Counted from the stretch's first letter, positions 1-10,787 are shown. The stretch: DNA of 64,000 nucleotides from Hymenobacter sp. HSC-4F20 (GCF_019599275.1 NZ_JAHZTD010000001.1:124001-188000), one strand, 5' to 3'. Translations and numbers: made by a program. The notes: generated by a model from the sequence alone, not told the origin.

Positions 1-74
1 AAAATGCTTCGCGTCCGCGTAGCAGGACTGTTGCTGCGGTTTCTGCCATATTCGCAAACTGCGCAAGATTCGGA

Positions 75-105
75 TTGAACCGGGGCCAACGGGCTGATAC
101 TTTTG
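75..105 (+). promoter_or_regulatory. Bacteroidota-type promoter for the Ada-like gene
   Basis: A TTG at 75-77 is followed after 20 bases by TACTTTTG at 98-105. This matches the Bacteroidota pattern of a -33 TTG and a -7 TAnnTTTG. Transcription would begin near 112, so the TTG codon at 103 lies inside the promoter and cannot be the start codon. That supports the ATG at 130. Confidence 0.6.
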
Positions 106-129
106 AGGCAGTACTACCCCTTCCTCGTT

Positions 130-993
130 ATGCAACCTTCGCAAGCTGAGCTGGATTATGCCCGCGTGGAGCAGGCCATCGAATACATTGCCACGCACTT
201 CACGGAGCAGCCTTCCCTGGACGATATTGCGGCTCATGTGCACCTGAGTCCGTTTCATTTTACCCGTCTGTTTACGCGCTGGGCCGGTACCAGTCCGCAG
301 CGGTTCCTGCGGTTCCTGACCAAGGAATACGCCAAGCAAGTGCTGCGAGAATCGGGGAATGTGCTGGCGGCTACGTACCAAGCGGGCCTGTCGGGTACCA
401 GCCGCCTGCACGATTTATTCGTGACCTACGAGGCCATGACCCCAGCCGAGTACCGAACTCAGGCTGCCGGCCTGCTGATTCGCTACGGCTTTCACCCCAC
501 GCCCTTCGGGGAATGCCTGCTTAGCCTCACCGACCGGGGCATCTGCGGCCTGACGTTTCAGCCTTCGTCGGAGCGGGCAGCGGCTCTAAGCCAGCTGCAG
601 GCTACCTGGCCCGGTGCTGTCCTGCAACCCAACGAAACCGAAACGGCAACAATAGTGGAGCAGCTATTCGGTTCCGCCAGCCTTGGAGTTGTGAAGCCAC
701 TACCCCTCTTGCTGAAAGGAACCAACTTTCAGATTAAGGTGTGGGAAGCACTGCTGCGGATTCCGGCCGGGGCCGTGGTGTCGTACCGCCACCTGGCAAC
801 GGCCATTGGGCAGCCGGGTGCCAGCCAGGCCGTAGGCGGCGCTATAGGAGCCAACGGAATCGGCTACCTGATACCCTGCCACCGCGTTATTCAGCAGCAC
901 GGCGGGCCAGGAGGATACCGCTGGGGTAGCGCGCGAAAGCAGGCCTTATTGGGCTGGGAGGCTGCCCGCTTCAAGCGGTTCGTGGAAAAGTAA
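130..993 (+). CDS. Ada-like protein: AraC helix-turn-helix fused to O6-methylguanine-DNA methyltransferase
   Basis: Predicted suicide repair enzyme that transfers a methyl group from O6-methylguanine in DNA to a cysteine, joined to an AraC-type DNA-binding domain. An AraC helix-turn-helix region fills roughly residues 8-100. The methyltransferase domain follows and carries the active-site motif IPCHRV with the acceptor at about Cys250. E. coli Ada has an extra N-terminal zinc-binding domain whose Cys38 senses methylphosphotriesters. This protein lacks it and has no cysteine at all in the helix-turn-helix half. It could therefore repair O6-methylguanine, but cannot switch on transcription by the classical Ada route. 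The ATG at 130 is chosen because the upstream TTG at 103 sits in a promoter. The gene stands alone. Confidence 0.9.
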   Translation: MQPSQAELDYARVEQAIEYIATHFTEQPSLDDIAAHVHLSPFHFTRLFTRWAGTSPQRFLRFLTKEYAKQVLRESGNVLAATYQAGLSGTSRLHDLFVTYEAMTPAEYRTQAAGLLIRYGFHPTPFGECLLSLTDRGICGLTFQPSSERAAALSQLQATWPGAVLQPNETETATIVEQLFGSASLGVVKPLPLLLKGTNFQIKVWEALLRIPAGAVVSYRHLATAIGQPGASQAVGGAIGANGIGYLIPCHRVIQQHGGPGGYRWGSARKQALLGWEAARFKRFVEK

Positions 994-1256
994 GGGGTAG
1001 GCGGCTGTTTAGATAGCCTTCTGTTTCTAAGGCAAGATTCAGGAAACTCACTAAAAAATGCTCAGGCCTACCCATTGCTGCCACCCTGATGAGCAAATGA
1101 AAGGTCTATAGAGTGTCAGTTGCCCTTGATTTTTAAGCCCCCAATGGCTTAGTGGGCAAACCAACAGCACAACTTTATTGCAAATGCCCTATACTTACCG
1201 GCGGTGGGAGCCACGCCGGCGGCACCCGATTGTGAATCTTTCAATCGAGTAAGGGT

Positions 1257-3812
<2,556 letters not shown>

Positions 3813-3835
3813 GTAGGTGTCAGCTGCTACTATCT

Positions 3836-3915
3836 GTCATCCTGACGAAGGAAGGACCTCTGCTGAAGGTAACTTGGGTTGCCGGCGGTAGAGGTCCTTC
3901 CTTCGTCAGGATGAC
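3836..3915. repeat. Perfect 26-bp inverted repeat, 28-nt loop
   Basis: The arms at 3836-3861 and 3890-3915 are exact reverse complements. The element lies between the receptor gene and hslV. It is far longer than a normal intrinsic terminator stem and has no T-run. The arm contains GTCATCCTGACGAAGG, the kind of sequence found in dispersed intergenic hairpins. It may act as a terminator, an mRNA-stabilising hairpin or a REP-like mobile repeat. Confidence 0.85.
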
Positions 3916-3973
3916 CGGTGTTTTCTCTGATACCGGCAGAGCGGCCGTACCACCTGACGATTCATCCCTTGAT

Positions 3974-4510
3974 ATGAAAATCCGCTCCACTACCGTCCTC
4001 GGGGTGCGCCACAACGGCGAAATTGCCCTCGGCGCCGACGGCCAGGCCACTATGGATAAGCACGTAGCCAAGAGCAACGTGCGCAAGGTGCGCAAGCTCC
4101 ACGACGGCAAAGTAGTAACGGGCTTTGCCGGTTCCACCGCCGATGCCTTCATGCTCCTCGATAAGTTTGAGGAGAAGCTGGGCAGCTACAACGGCCAGCT
4201 GCGCCGCGCCGCCATTGAGCTGGCCAAAGAGTGGCGCAAAGACCAGTACCTGCGCAAGCTGGAAGCCATGATGGTGGTAGCCGACCGCGACGAACTGCTC
4301 ATCATTGCCGGCACCGGCGACGTACTGGAACCCGACTCCGACGTGGCTGCCATTGGCTCGGGCGCCATGTTTGCCCAAGCTGCGGCCCTGGCTCTGAAAA
4401 AGCACGCCCCCCACCTCACGGCTCGCCAGATGGTAGAGGACGCCCTGCACATTGCCGCCGACATCTGCATCTACACCAATCATAACCTGATGATTGAGCA
4501 GCCTAGCTAG
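3974..4510 (+). CDS. hslV: ATP-dependent protease peptidase subunit HslV
   Basis: Proteolytic core of the HslUV (ClpQY) protease, a proteasome-like N-terminal-threonine hydrolase in the cytoplasm. The product is 178 residues, the usual family length. The start of the mature protein is STTVLGVRHNG, and Thr6 aligns with the catalytic Thr of E. coli HslV, so a five-residue propeptide (MKIRS) is probably removed. GADGQAT, VRKVRKL, GFAGSTADAF, LRKLEAMM and ICIYTNH match conserved HslV blocks. A longer reading frame starts at 3911, but that start lies inside the inverted repeat, so the ATG at 3974 is preferred. The ATPase partner HslU is not in this window. Confidence 0.93.
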   Translation: MKIRSTTVLGVRHNGEIALGADGQATMDKHVAKSNVRKVRKLHDGKVVTGFAGSTADAFMLLDKFEEKLGSYNGQLRRAAIELAKEWRKDQYLRKLEAMMVVADRDELLIIAGTGDVLEPDSDVAAIGSGAMFAQAAALALKKHAPHLTARQMVEDALHIAADICIYTNHNLMIEQPS

Positions 4511-4643
4511 GGTAGCTTTTGTGAGCAACCCAGGCGCAATGGTACCTTATTCAGAATCTTTGATATAGCCCTGCCGTATTGAACGATTCCCAGCCTTTTT
4601 TTGATAGAACACCGAACCCCACTACCTTCTGATCTTCGATTCG

Positions 4644-5615
4644 ATGAACGTAACGAACTTCCTCAAGCACCACTACCGCCACTTCAACGCCGCTGCCCTG
4701 ATTGATGCCGCCGAAGGCTACAACAAGCACCTGGCGGAAGGTGGGAAGATGATGATTACCCTGGCCGGCGCCATGAGCACCGCCGAAATGGGCATCCAGC
4801 TGGCCGAGCTCATCCGCCAGGACAAGGTGCAAATCATCAGCTGCACGGGTGCCAACCTGGAAGAGGATATCTTCAACCTGGTCGCCCACGACTTCTACGA
4901 GCGGGTGCCCAACTACCGCGACCTGACGCCTGCCGACGAGCACGCCCTACTCAAGCGCCACATGAACCGCGTGACCGATACCTGCATTCCGGAGGAAGAA
5001 GCCATGCGCCGCATTGAGCATACGGTGCTCAAATTCTGGGAGCAGGCCGACCAGGCGGGCGAAGCCTACTTCCCGCACGAGTTCTTCTACCAGATCCTGA
5101 AGTCGGGCGAGCTGGAGCAGTACTACCAGATTGACCCCAAGGACTCCTGGATGCTGGCCGCGGCCGAGAAAAACCTACCCATCGTGTGCCCCGGTTGGGA
5201 AGATTCTACCCTGGGCAACATCTACGCTGGCCACGTTATTTCGGGTGACATCAAGAACGTGCACACCATGAAGACCGGCATTCAGTACATGATGTACCTG
5301 GCCGAGTGGTACACCCAGCAGGCCACGGACGAAAGCACCGTTGGTTTCTTCCAGATTGGCGGCGGCATTGCCGGCGACTTCCCGATCTGCGTAGTGCCCA
5401 TGCTGCACCAGGACCTGGGCCGTCATGGCGTGCCGCTGTGGGGCTACTTCGCCCAGATTTCGGACTCCACCACTTCGTATGGTTCCTATTCCGGCGCCGT
5501 GCCCAACGAGAAAATCACCTGGGGCAAGCTGGGCCAGGACACGCCCAAGTTCATCATCGAGTCGGACGCTACCATTGTAGCCCCGCTGGTGTTTGCCATG
5601 GTGCTAGGCCAGTAA
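4644..5615 (+). CDS. Deoxyhypusine-synthase-like protein (possible homospermidine synthase)
   Basis: The 323-residue protein belongs to the deoxyhypusine synthase family, NAD-dependent enzymes that move an aminobutyl group from spermidine. The NEKITWGKL motif carries the lysine (Lys295) equivalent to the covalent-intermediate lysine of eukaryotic enzymes. GFFQIGGGIAGDF and SDSTTSYGSYSGAVPNE are further family signatures. Bacteria have no eIF5A, so the eukaryotic acceptor is absent; relatives of this family are known to make homospermidine, which is a reasonable inference here. It follows hslV by 133 bases in the same direction and ends at a strong terminator. Confidence 0.85.
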   Translation: MNVTNFLKHHYRHFNAAALIDAAEGYNKHLAEGGKMMITLAGAMSTAEMGIQLAELIRQDKVQIISCTGANLEEDIFNLVAHDFYERVPNYRDLTPADEHALLKRHMNRVTDTCIPEEEAMRRIEHTVLKFWEQADQAGEAYFPHEFFYQILKSGELEQYYQIDPKDSWMLAAAEKNLPIVCPGWEDSTLGNIYAGHVISGDIKNVHTMKTGIQYMMYLAEWYTQQATDESTVGFFQIGGGIAGDFPICVVPMLHQDLGRHGVPLWGYFAQISDSTTSYGSYSGAVPNEKITWGKLGQDTPKFIIESDATIVAPLVFAMVLGQ

Positions 5616-5640
5616 TTGCTGCCAAACCAGTAAGTAAAAA

Positions 5641-5666
5641 GCCCGCCGCTGGATTCAGCGGCGGGC
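5641..5666. terminator. Intrinsic terminator, bidirectional
   Basis: A 10-bp GC stem (5641-5650 and 5657-5666) with a 6-base loop is flanked by A5 on the left and T6 on the right. It serves the deoxyhypusine-synthase-like gene and, on the other strand, the convergent DUF3667 gene. Confidence 0.9.
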
Positions 5667-5729
5667 TTTTTTGTAAAAACGCTTAGCAAAGGAACAGCAC
5701 TGCACCACTGGGTAGATCAAGCTTATGAA

Positions 5730-6674
5730 CTACCTAGTGGGCTGGGGCGCCGGGGCGTGCCTGGCGGCAGAGCTAGGGGCCTTTTTCTGTTGAAGTTCTT
5801 TGAGCAAGGTAGGGTCTTGACGGACAAGTGAAAAAATGATGGCCACGTACACCACTGCAATGCTGGCAAACAGCAACAGCGTTTGTAGGACCACGGTGCC
5901 GATGCTGCGCACCCATTTGTCTTCCACGGGCATACGGGTTGGTTCGAGCAATTGGCGGTACACCCACGCGGTATAGACCATATACGGCAGCATGCCGAGT
6001 ACCATATAGTGCTGCAGAACCGGAAAATACGGGGTTAACAGCATCATTGGAAGCATCACCACTGTGGAAATAACAGTAGTGGTACCCGATACGAATGCCT
6101 GGCCTAGCAGCATCTCGGCGAAATTGAACCGCGCCGGGCGTAGCAGCCACGTCGCCAGTAGTGCGTTGCCGGGCAGCAGAACAATGTAGATCAGGGTGGG
6201 GTACTTGGTGTAGAGCTGCAGGTAGCGCTCCATAGTCAACTGCACCAATTGCGGCATGTCGGCCTGCTGGCTGGCCGACATGGGGTTCATGCCCACCGCC
6301 GAGAGCAGCAGCATGCACACGGCGCAAATCAGGAGCAGGTAGGAAATAGGCCGGAAATGCTGGGCCCGGCGGCCGGCCATGTACGCGTGCAGGGTAGCGC
6401 CTGGTCGCGTTATCATCTGCCGGAACGTGTAGCCAATACCCTTATCAATGTGCCAGATCGAGTGGGGCAAATCGTGCAGCAGCAGAAAGCGCAGGGTGAG
6501 ACGGTGAGTATGGTGGGCGTCCTGCCCGCAATGACCACAGAACCGGTCTGCCACCAGGGTGCCGCAGTTCAAACAGGCCGCCGGAGCGTGCTCCGATGCG
6601 TGGGCCGCCACGCCATGCACCGAGTGCGCCAGTGCGGGGTCAATGGTTATAGTTGAGGTAGCAACTGACTTCAT
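5730..6674 (-). CDS. DUF3667-type zinc-ribbon membrane protein
   Basis: A 314-residue integral membrane protein of unknown function. The N-terminal part has a zinc ribbon of two CxxC pairs (Cys34, Cys37, Cys46, Cys49; CLNCG and CGHCGQ). Next comes the conserved stretch around HDLPHSIWHIDKGIGYTF and RPGATLHAYMAGRRAQHFRP, which is characteristic of the DUF3667 family of Bacteroidota. About four or five hydrophobic segments follow, and the tail is rich in Ala and Pro. No neighbour suggests a job. A large perfect palindrome lies 43 bases upstream of its start codon. Confidence 0.75.
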   Translation of the reverse strand: MKSVATSTITIDPALAHSVHGVAAHASEHAPAACLNCGTLVADRFCGHCGQDAHHTHRLTLRFLLLHDLPHSIWHIDKGIGYTFRQMITRPGATLHAYMAGRRAQHFRPISYLLLICAVCMLLLSAVGMNPMSASQQADMPQLVQLTMERYLQLYTKYPTLIYIVLLPGNALLATWLLRPARFNFAEMLLGQAFVSGTTTVISTVVMLPMMLLTPYFPVLQHYMVLGMLPYMVYTAWVYRQLLEPTRMPVEDKWVRSIGTVVLQTLLLFASIAVVYVAIIFSLVRQDPTLLKELQQKKAPSSAARHAPAPQPTR

Positions 6675-7184
6675 ATAGGGGGTAGTGGATGTAGTTGAAA
6701 TAAAGGAATTTATTGCAGGAATAGCAAGTAAAAGCCCGCCGCTGAGGCCTCAGCGGCGGGCTTTTACTTGCTATTCCTTTTCCAGCACCATGAGTTTTAC
6801 TGATTATACCATCTATGTTTCTTGCGGCGAGCATCCACTAAGCAAGCCAGCTTTGTAAACTCTGATTGCTTTATCCGGGGGGCATTTGTGCCCGTGCCTG
6901 CAGTCTAGCTCCCAAGTATTGTGGATCATTCGGGGATGATGTCCATTTCGAGCCGGTCGGCGGGGGGATGTCAGAATGGGTTATGGTGGCGGGGTCCTCG
7001 GCCTGGCTTTTGGGTGGAGGCGCTGCCCGCTGATGCTGGCGTGGCCGTGATAGTCCGTCGTGATGGAAGGGGTAGGGTGGGAGAAAGGTTGGATTTGTGA
7101 AGGTCGCTTTCTTGCGAACCAGGAGGCAGCTCTGACAGCGTTGCAAGCCGTACCTTCGTGCGTTCCTCATCAGCTTCCTCCGTT
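6675..7184. other. 510-bp intergenic region between divergent genes
   Basis: Besides the palindrome at 6717-6778, I see no convincing gene. A possible 99-codon frame on the minus strand (6871-7170) has no signal peptide, motif or plausible composition. TACCTTCG at 7151-7158 is one base off the TAnnTTTG consensus and may be the -7 element of the small gene at 7185. Confidence 0.5.
6717..6778. repeat. 62-bp perfect palindrome without a spacer
   Basis: The sequence from 6717 to 6747 is the exact reverse complement of 6748-6778, centred on GAGGCCTC. Its core is the same GCCCGCCGCTG type as the terminator at 5641-5666, with A and T tracts. As RNA it would fold into a 31-bp hairpin. It lies upstream of the DUF3667 gene rather than downstream of any recognised gene. 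Confidence 0.95.
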
Positions 7185-7514
7185 ATGCCCCTCGACCTTG
7201 CCAGCTTCCTGCACCACACGCCCGTAAGCGAGAAAACGGTTATTTATCTGCACACCGATGAGGAGACCATCATTTCCTACGAGGCGCTGCTCATTGCCCA
7301 AACACGCTACCGTAAGCTCTTTATTACGCTGGAGCCTAAGCGCCGCTACCTGGTGCATACTGAGGTGCCAGGTGAAGAGGAACCGGAAGTAGACTTTTTA
7401 ACGGACTATGAAGAAGTAGAAGCCCTGATGGAAGACGCTGGCCTCGACGGTATCCACGACGGCGAGCAGGGCATTCTGTATCATAACCTGCTCTTCCTGC
7501 TCATGAACCCGTAA
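7185..7514 (+). CDS. Conserved hypothetical acidic protein, 109 aa
   Basis: I do not recognise a family. The protein starts MPLDLASFLHH and has no signal peptide or membrane segment. It is acidic, with clusters such as PGEEEPEVDFLTDYEEVEALMED, and probably folds as a small soluble alpha/beta domain. The ATG at 7185 is preferred to an in-frame GTG at 7158 because a near-consensus -7 element (TACCTTCG, 7151-7158) overlaps the GTG. Codon use agrees with neighbouring genes, which supports a real gene. It converges on the amidase gene. Confidence 0.6.
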   Translation: MPLDLASFLHHTPVSEKTVIYLHTDEETIISYEALLIAQTRYRKLFITLEPKRRYLVHTEVPGEEEPEVDFLTDYEEVEALMEDAGLDGIHDGEQGILYHNLLFLLMNP

Positions 7515-7583
7515 TTGGTGATAGGGTGAATTTATTACATCACTATTACCTGTCACTGTTTACTCCATCACCAGTTACCTAAT

Positions 7584-8705
7584 TTAACGACCCGTGTAAT
7601 CGGCCAGCAGGCCCTCGTAAATCCAGTTGGCCAGGGCCTGGCGGTTATCGGCCACTACGAAGCGGCGCTGGTCTTTGCTGTTGCGGATGTTGCCCAACTC
7701 CATGAATACGGCCGGGGCGTGGCTGGTGCGCACCTCGTAGAGGCTGCTGCGCACCGATACGTTGCCTTTGTAAGGGCGGGTAGGTTGGGCGCGCTTGTAG
7801 CGGGCGGTGAATACTTTGTGGATATTCTTGGCCAGTCGCAGACCGGCTTGGCTGTTCTGGTGGTGGTAGAAGAACACGTCAATGTTCTGGCCAGCGCTGC
7901 GGCTGTCTACGTGCAGGCTCAGCAGGCGCTGGTAGGCGCCTTTGTGGCGGGCATAGAGCTTGTTTACCTGGGTCATGCGCTGGCGCAGGCGGCCCAGCTG
8001 ACTCAGCGGAATGCGCTGCTGGGGGTAGGTCAGCTCGTCGTAGTCCATCTTCAGCACGCTCTCGTCGCGGATACCGTCGTTGGGATCCTGCACCATCATG
8101 TACACCGTGGCGCCGTGCTCCATCAGCACCCGAGCCAGCCGGATGGTCACGTCGTAAGCATACTCGTCCTCGGCCAGTTTATAGGTGCCATACTGGCCAA
8201 TGGCGCCGGGGTCGGGGCCGGCGTGGCCGGGCGAGAGGTAATACACGGCCCCGCGCAAAGCCCGGTCGCGTACTGGCACCGCACCGTAAGCCGGCCCAAA
8301 GAGCTTGGAGGGCAGCATGGGGGTAGTGCTGATACCGTGCGAGGTAGCGGCGCGGGTAGCTGCCACAGTTTTGGTGCGGCTAGCGGTTTTGCCGGCGGTT
8401 GTTTTCGGAGTAGTCCGGTGGGGTAGTAAGTACGTGCGCCCGATGATAAGGCCGTTGCGCTTGGTAAGGTTGGCCCGGTTGAGCTGCTGAAACTGGCGCA
8501 GATGCTGGCTCGGATTCAGGCCGTTGCGGTAGAGCAGCGTGTTCACTCCGTCGCCCGGCTTGGCTAGTGCCCGCCGGTACTTGCTCTGGCTGAAGGCAAG
8601 CGTGGAAATCAGAAAAAGCAGACCGAAGAGAACAGCTGTGCGCAAAAGCAGAGAAAATCTGGTGAGAGTAGTAGGAGAGCAGCTAATGCTTTGAACCAGA
8701 AGCAT
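7584..8705 (-). CDS. N-acetylmuramoyl-L-alanine amidase (Amidase_3/AmiC type)
   Basis: Zinc enzyme that cleaves the bond between N-acetylmuramic acid and the peptide stem of peptidoglycan, in the periplasm. A hydrophobic export signal ends near LAFSQ (about residue 39). A LysM-like segment (PGDGVNTLLYRNGL to RTYLLP, about 49-95) and a basic Thr/Ala-rich linker follow. The catalytic domain begins at VYYLSPGHAGPDPGA with zinc ligand His161; Glu181 and His265 (SLHVDS) complete the metal site, and Glu336 in FMELGNIRN is the catalytic glutamate. Length and motif order fit the family. The start is the ATG at 8705; three bases upstream is an in-frame TTG. Confidence 0.9.
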   Translation of the reverse strand: MLLVQSISCSPTTLTRFSLLLRTAVLFGLLFLISTLAFSQSKYRRALAKPGDGVNTLLYRNGLNPSQHLRQFQQLNRANLTKRNGLIIGRTYLLPHRTTPKTTAGKTASRTKTVAATRAATSHGISTTPMLPSKLFGPAYGAVPVRDRALRGAVYYLSPGHAGPDPGAIGQYGTYKLAEDEYAYDVTIRLARVLMEHGATVYMMVQDPNDGIRDESVLKMDYDELTYPQQRIPLSQLGRLRQRMTQVNKLYARHKGAYQRLLSLHVDSRSAGQNIDVFFYHHQNSQAGLRLAKNIHKVFTARYKRAQPTRPYKGNVSVRSSLYEVRTSHAPAVFMELGNIRNSKDQRRFVVADNRQALANWIYEGLLADYTGR

Positions 8706-8799
8706 CAAAGCACCATAGAGCGGTAAAACCAGGACGGCCGTGCCGAGCGACTACGGTATCATTTCACAAAAAAGGCAGTAAATCTTTAGAATACGAACA

Positions 8800-8832
8800 A
8801 AAAAGGCCCGCAGCTATGCCGCGGGCCTTTTT
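8800..8832. terminator. Intrinsic terminator
   Basis: A 12-bp stem (8800-8811 and 8821-8832) starts with an A-run and ends with a T-run, with a 9-base loop. It lies just after the stop codon of the minus-strand dehydrogenase at 8855. Confidence 0.85.
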
Positions 8833-8854
8833 ACTTGCTTGGCAGAAAGGGTTG

Positions 8855-9712
8855 TTAGGCTTCTGCCAGGCTGGTAGCCGTAGCTAGGTGCTGCCACTGC
8901 TGAAGGTCTTGCTGCACCGTGGCTATTTTCTGTTCAGCCATGTGGTAGGCGTCTTCGCCCAGGAATAGGTGCAGGGGCTGCTGTTCGGCTTCGCTGAGCT
9001 GCAGAAGGGTAGCAGCGGCTTTTTCCGGGTCGCCGGGCTGGTGGCCGTTGATTTGCTGCTCGTGCGCGGCCTGCGAGTCCCGCACCGACTGGTAAGCGGC
9101 CAGGGGCTGCTGGGGCGTGCCCAGGGAACCGGCCGTGAGGAAGTTGGTGCGGAAATACCCGGGGTACACCACGCTGGCCTGTAGGCCAAAATTTTTTATC
9201 TCGGCGGCGTACGATTCGGTGAGGCCGGCCACCGCAAACTTGGTGGCGCAGTACACGCCCCAGCCCGGGAAGTTGCCGGTAAAGCCCCCTACGGAGGAAA
9301 TATTGAACACGCGCCCCGAGCCCTGCTGGCGCAGATGTGGGGTAGCGTAGCGCAACACGTTCAGCAGCCCAAACACATTCACATCGAAGTTGCGGCGCGC
9401 TTCCGCATCGGTGAGTTCTTCGAGGGCGCCCAGCTGGCCGTAGCCCGCGTTGTTGACTACCACGTCGAGCCGGCCAAAGGTGCTGATGGTGGTGTTGATG
9501 GCCGCCTGCACGCTTGGTTCGCTGCCGAGGTCCATGTGCAGGGCCAGGAAGCGGGTAGGGTCTTCAGGCTGCACGGCCTGTTTCAGCTCGCTCAGGTTGC
9601 GGGAGGTGGCTGCTACTGCATAGCCGCGGGCCAGCAGGTGGTGTACCAGGGTCAGGCCGAGGCCCTTCGAGGCGCCGGTTACAAACCATATATTCTTGGT
9701 TGTCATGTTCAT
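8855..9712 (-). CDS. Short-chain dehydrogenase/reductase (SDR), copy 1
   Basis: Classical SDR oxidoreductase, probably NADP-dependent; substrate unknown. It has the cofactor motif TGASKGLG with Thr-Ser-Arg (ATSRN) after strand 2, typical of NADP preference, then NNAGYG, the catalytic serine in ISSVGGF and the YCATK catalytic Tyr/Lys pair. The last 80 residues (GDPEKAA...LFLGEDAYHMAEQK) match the tail of the neighbouring SDR, so the two are paralogues from a tandem duplication. The start at 9712 (MNMTTKN) is chosen because the fold begins there; a second ATG is at 9706. The upstream extension to 9799 shows no homology to the next gene. Confidence 0.9.
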   Translation of the reverse strand: MNMTTKNIWFVTGASKGLGLTLVHHLLARGYAVAATSRNLSELKQAVQPEDPTRFLALHMDLGSEPSVQAAINTTISTFGRLDVVVNNAGYGQLGALEELTDAEARRNFDVNVFGLLNVLRYATPHLRQQGSGRVFNISSVGGFTGNFPGWGVYCATKFAVAGLTESYAAEIKNFGLQASVVYPGYFRTNFLTAGSLGTPQQPLAAYQSVRDSQAAHEQQINGHQPGDPEKAAATLLQLSEAEQQPLHLFLGEDAYHMAEQKIATVQQDLQQWQHLATATSLAEA

Positions 9713-9865
9713 ATTGCGTTTCGTGGTAGGAAAGAGAATCGTGTAATGCCAGGCTTCCGAATAAGTAAAGCATAAGAACAGGGGGTAAAAGGTGGACAAC
9801 TACTTAGGCAGACGCACCACGCTGCCTTTTACCGTACTCGGAAACGAAATGGTAACATAGCCAGA

Positions 9866-10705
9866 CTAGCCCGTGAAGTCCGTTGAAACCGTCAGGGGGT
9901 GCCAGGCCTGGAATTCCTGCTGCAACTCGGCCAGCTTCTGCGTCGCGCGCTGGTAGGCATCCTGGCCCAACAGCAGGTGCACGGGCGGGTTGGGTTCGGC
10001 GGCGAGGCCGATGATGGCGGCCGCGGCTTTGTCCGGGTCGCCGGCCTGGGCCCCGTTTAGTTGCAGGTACTTCTCGTGGGAGGCGCGCACCTGCTGGTAA
10101 GCAGCAATGGGCTGCCGGGCCAGCACCAGCGACTCGGGCGTAAGAAAGTTGGTGCGGAAGGCCCCCGGCGCTACTACCGTCACCTTAATCCCGAACGGGG
10201 CCACATCCTGCGCCAGCACTTCCGAGAGGCCCTGCACCGCGGCTTTGGTAGCCGCATACACGGCCCAGCCCGTAGCCCCCGCCATACCGGCAATAGAGGA
10301 AATATTGATGATGTGCCCGCGCTGCGCCGCCCGCAAATGCGGCATGGTCTGCCGAATCACGTTCAGGGTGCCGAACACATTCACGTCGAAGGCCTGGCGG
10401 GTTTCCGCGTCCGTCAGCTCTTCCGGGCTGCCGCCAATGCCGTAGCCCGCGTTGTTCACTACCACCTCCAGGTGGCCAAAGGTGGCAATGGTGTGCGCTA
10501 CGGCCTGCTGCACGCTGGCCTCGGAGGTTAAGTCGGTTTCGAGGGGTAGGAACTGGGCGGAAGCCGGGCCGATGGCCTGGGTAAGGCTAGAACCTCGGCG
10601 GGAAGTAGCGGCTACGCGGTGGCCGGTGGCCAGCAACTGTTTCGCCAGCGCCAGCCCCAGCCCTTGCGAGGCCCCCGTGACAAACCAAGTAGTAGGGTTG
10701 CTCAT
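9866..10705 (-). CDS. Short-chain dehydrogenase/reductase (SDR), copy 2
   Basis: A 279-residue classical SDR with TGASQGLG, ATSRRG, NNAGYG, ISSIAGM and the catalytic YAATK. It is clearly related to the SDR at 8855-9712 (shared FVTGAS, VVVNNAGYG, LTDAE, FDVNVFG.LNV and GDPDKAA blocks). It is transcribed towards that copy with 153 bases between them, and lies downstream of an AraC-type regulator on the same strand. AraC genes next to SDR genes often control them, so the regulator at 10788-11687 is a plausible controller. The substrate cannot be inferred. Confidence 0.9.
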   Translation of the reverse strand: MSNPTTWFVTGASQGLGLALAKQLLATGHRVAATSRRGSSLTQAIGPASAQFLPLETDLTSEASVQQAVAHTIATFGHLEVVVNNAGYGIGGSPEELTDAETRQAFDVNVFGTLNVIRQTMPHLRAAQRGHIINISSIAGMAGATGWAVYAATKAAVQGLSEVLAQDVAPFGIKVTVVAPGAFRTNFLTPESLVLARQPIAAYQQVRASHEKYLQLNGAQAGDPDKAAAAIIGLAAEPNPPVHLLLGQDAYQRATQKLAELQQEFQAWHPLTVSTDFTG

Positions 10706-10787
10706 GGTATGCTCTGTTGGTACAGTGCAAAACTAGAGCAGCGGCCGGCCCAGGCGCTTGCCGCAATCAAACAGATGCTTGCGAAAA

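Noticed and set aside
103..129. TTG start for the Ada-like gene
   Set aside because: It lies inside the -7 promoter element at 98-105.
3911..3973. Upstream ATG extension of hslV
   Set aside because: It begins inside the 26-bp inverted repeat, and the catalytic threonine must be near the N-terminus.
6871..7170. 99-codon minus-strand frame in a gene-free stretch
   Set aside because: Composition is not protein-like (many Pro, Arg, Ser), with no motif, and a second overlapping frame is equally good.
7512..7580. Possible hairpin between convergent genes (GTAANTGGTGAT pairing with ATCACCANTTAC)
   Set aside because: The stem has a mismatch and a loop of over 40 bases, so I do not list it as a terminator.
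7719..8426. 235-codon open frame on the plus strand
   Set aside because: It is antisense to the amidase gene, whose catalytic motifs are intact.
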